NCBI GenBank assembly: GCA_037176845.1 | Contig: JAYKXP010000376.1 | Span: 1-18,913 of the forward strand | Reading direction: 5' to 3' | DNA length: 18,913 nt | DNA from: Paramarasmius palmivorus | Taxonomy: Eukaryota; Basidiomycota; Agaricomycetes; Agaricales; Marasmiaceae | The notes under the pieces: model-generated | Databases searched by the model: none | What the model saw: only the letters and a program-made list of their open reading frames with translations | What the model was told of the DNA's origin: nothing | Translations under genes and position numbers: made by a program | Shown here: in pieces, positions 18,038 through 18,913 of the stretch | How positions within the stretch are numbered: the stretch's first letter is position 1 | Layout: every line of letters begins with the position of its first letter

Positions 18038-18913
18038 TTATGTGCGGAATTAAGGCCGGTGCCTATAAAGAAGAGCTAAGACGGAACTAAAGCAATGAAG
18101 TCCACACAACCAATGGTAGAGGCATTAACGCCTTAGCCCAATCGTTACAGCGTCAGAGAGTGTTTTGCCCCGCTCCGGGCACGCACGTGAAGTAACTTTG
18201 GTTGTAAAGATGCAGATAGCCTGGGTTTAGAGCAGGTACTGCAGGAGCATATCGGATTATCCGATGGACGCGAGACAAGAATGTGGATTAGACCAATGAG
18301 AATGATTGATCATGGTGCCCCAGCGTCAAATGTGTAGCGAGTCTGTGCGTGTGATCTCCTGCTGAGTATACTGCGAAACGTCGCGAAAATAAACGTTCTA
18401 CTGACAATTGAGAATATCCTGATCGCAAACCCGAGCTTAGATTCCTTGTTGAAGATGATTCGCGTATCTCATGGTTTTGTGAGAAAAAAAAAAAGCGATG
18501 CGTGAAGTCTCAAAGGTATTGACTCGGTTCACCATCCCAAACCAAAAGCTTTAGGATTGCACTTAGGGTAGTAAACTAATAGACAGGGTATCAACATTCA
18601 GGTAAGGAACCGTGGTACACGCGAAATTCCACACACCTAAGCTCCGATTTCTCAGTGCGACACCCTGTGCACGTCTCACAGAATGGAGATAAGAGCGCAC
18701 AGAAGAGTGAGTCATCGTGGAAGAGAAAACTTGCGCTTGCGTCATTACATCTCGATAACGCTCCCTCAAAGAACCGTTCACAGACACTGTGGGTGAATGC
18801 TTCTGGTCTCCAACTGGGTTTCTTCCTTCGGCCAGTCTCTTCAATATACGCTCGCATCAATGGTGGGCTTCCTCTAACACGACACTAATCAGAACCAACT
18901 GAAACCTTACCAC
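18038..18913. other. Nothing recognised
   Basis: A CTATAAAG lies near 18062-18069 and an 11-base A run at 18484-18494. Frames on both strands around 18560-18890 overlap one another and show no splice or family support. Confidence 0.35.

Noticed and set aside
18563..18888. Overlapping ORFs on both strands near the right end
   Set aside because: Three frames of similar length cover the same DNA, with no splice, start or family support for any of them.

Overview
The window looks like an accessory, pseudogene-rich stretch of a basidiomycete (most likely Agaricomycete) nuclear genome. The evidence is eukaryotic gene structure: genes are split by many introns of about 35-60 nt with GT...AG ends and CTNAY-like branch sites, there are TATA boxes and an AATAAA signal, and there are no bacterial-style operons. 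All gene models were spliced by hand; family assignments are from memory and no search was run. No rRNA, tRNA, CRISPR array or recognisable transposase was seen.

Left third (1-5114): three copies of one multi-pass membrane protein family. Copy 0 (1-622, +) is the decayed 3' half of a gene. Copy 1 (1175-2462, +) is nearly intact but has one intron that starts AT instead of GT. Copy 2 (5114-3687, -) is intact, with ten exons and 313 residues. Between copies 1 and 2 lies an unrelated basic, probably soluble protein gene (2781-3448, +), whose start region can be read in two frames.

Middle (5950-10571): a tandem family of small single-pass membrane proteins on the minus strand, with a short N-terminus, one membrane segment, a basic juxtamembrane motif and an acidic tail. 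Two copies look usable (9628-9067 and 10571-10123). At least three degenerate pieces lie at 6392-6760 and 7066-7188. The 9067 copy converges on a spliced plus-strand gene of unknown function (7918-8990). Sequence similarity at 5955-6311 shows that this convergent pair was duplicated and the left pair has decayed.

Right half (10804-18913): a decayed BTB/POZ-like fragment (-), then an intact two-exon, about four-pass membrane protein gene (12028-12845, +), then a clear pseudogene (13589-13038, -), and finally several unrecognised spliced fragments on both strands. The last 1.7 kb holds almost nothing convincing.

No pathway or defence cluster can be argued. The window reads as lineage-specific membrane-protein families growing by local duplication and being lost by frameshift, deletion and splice-site mutation.
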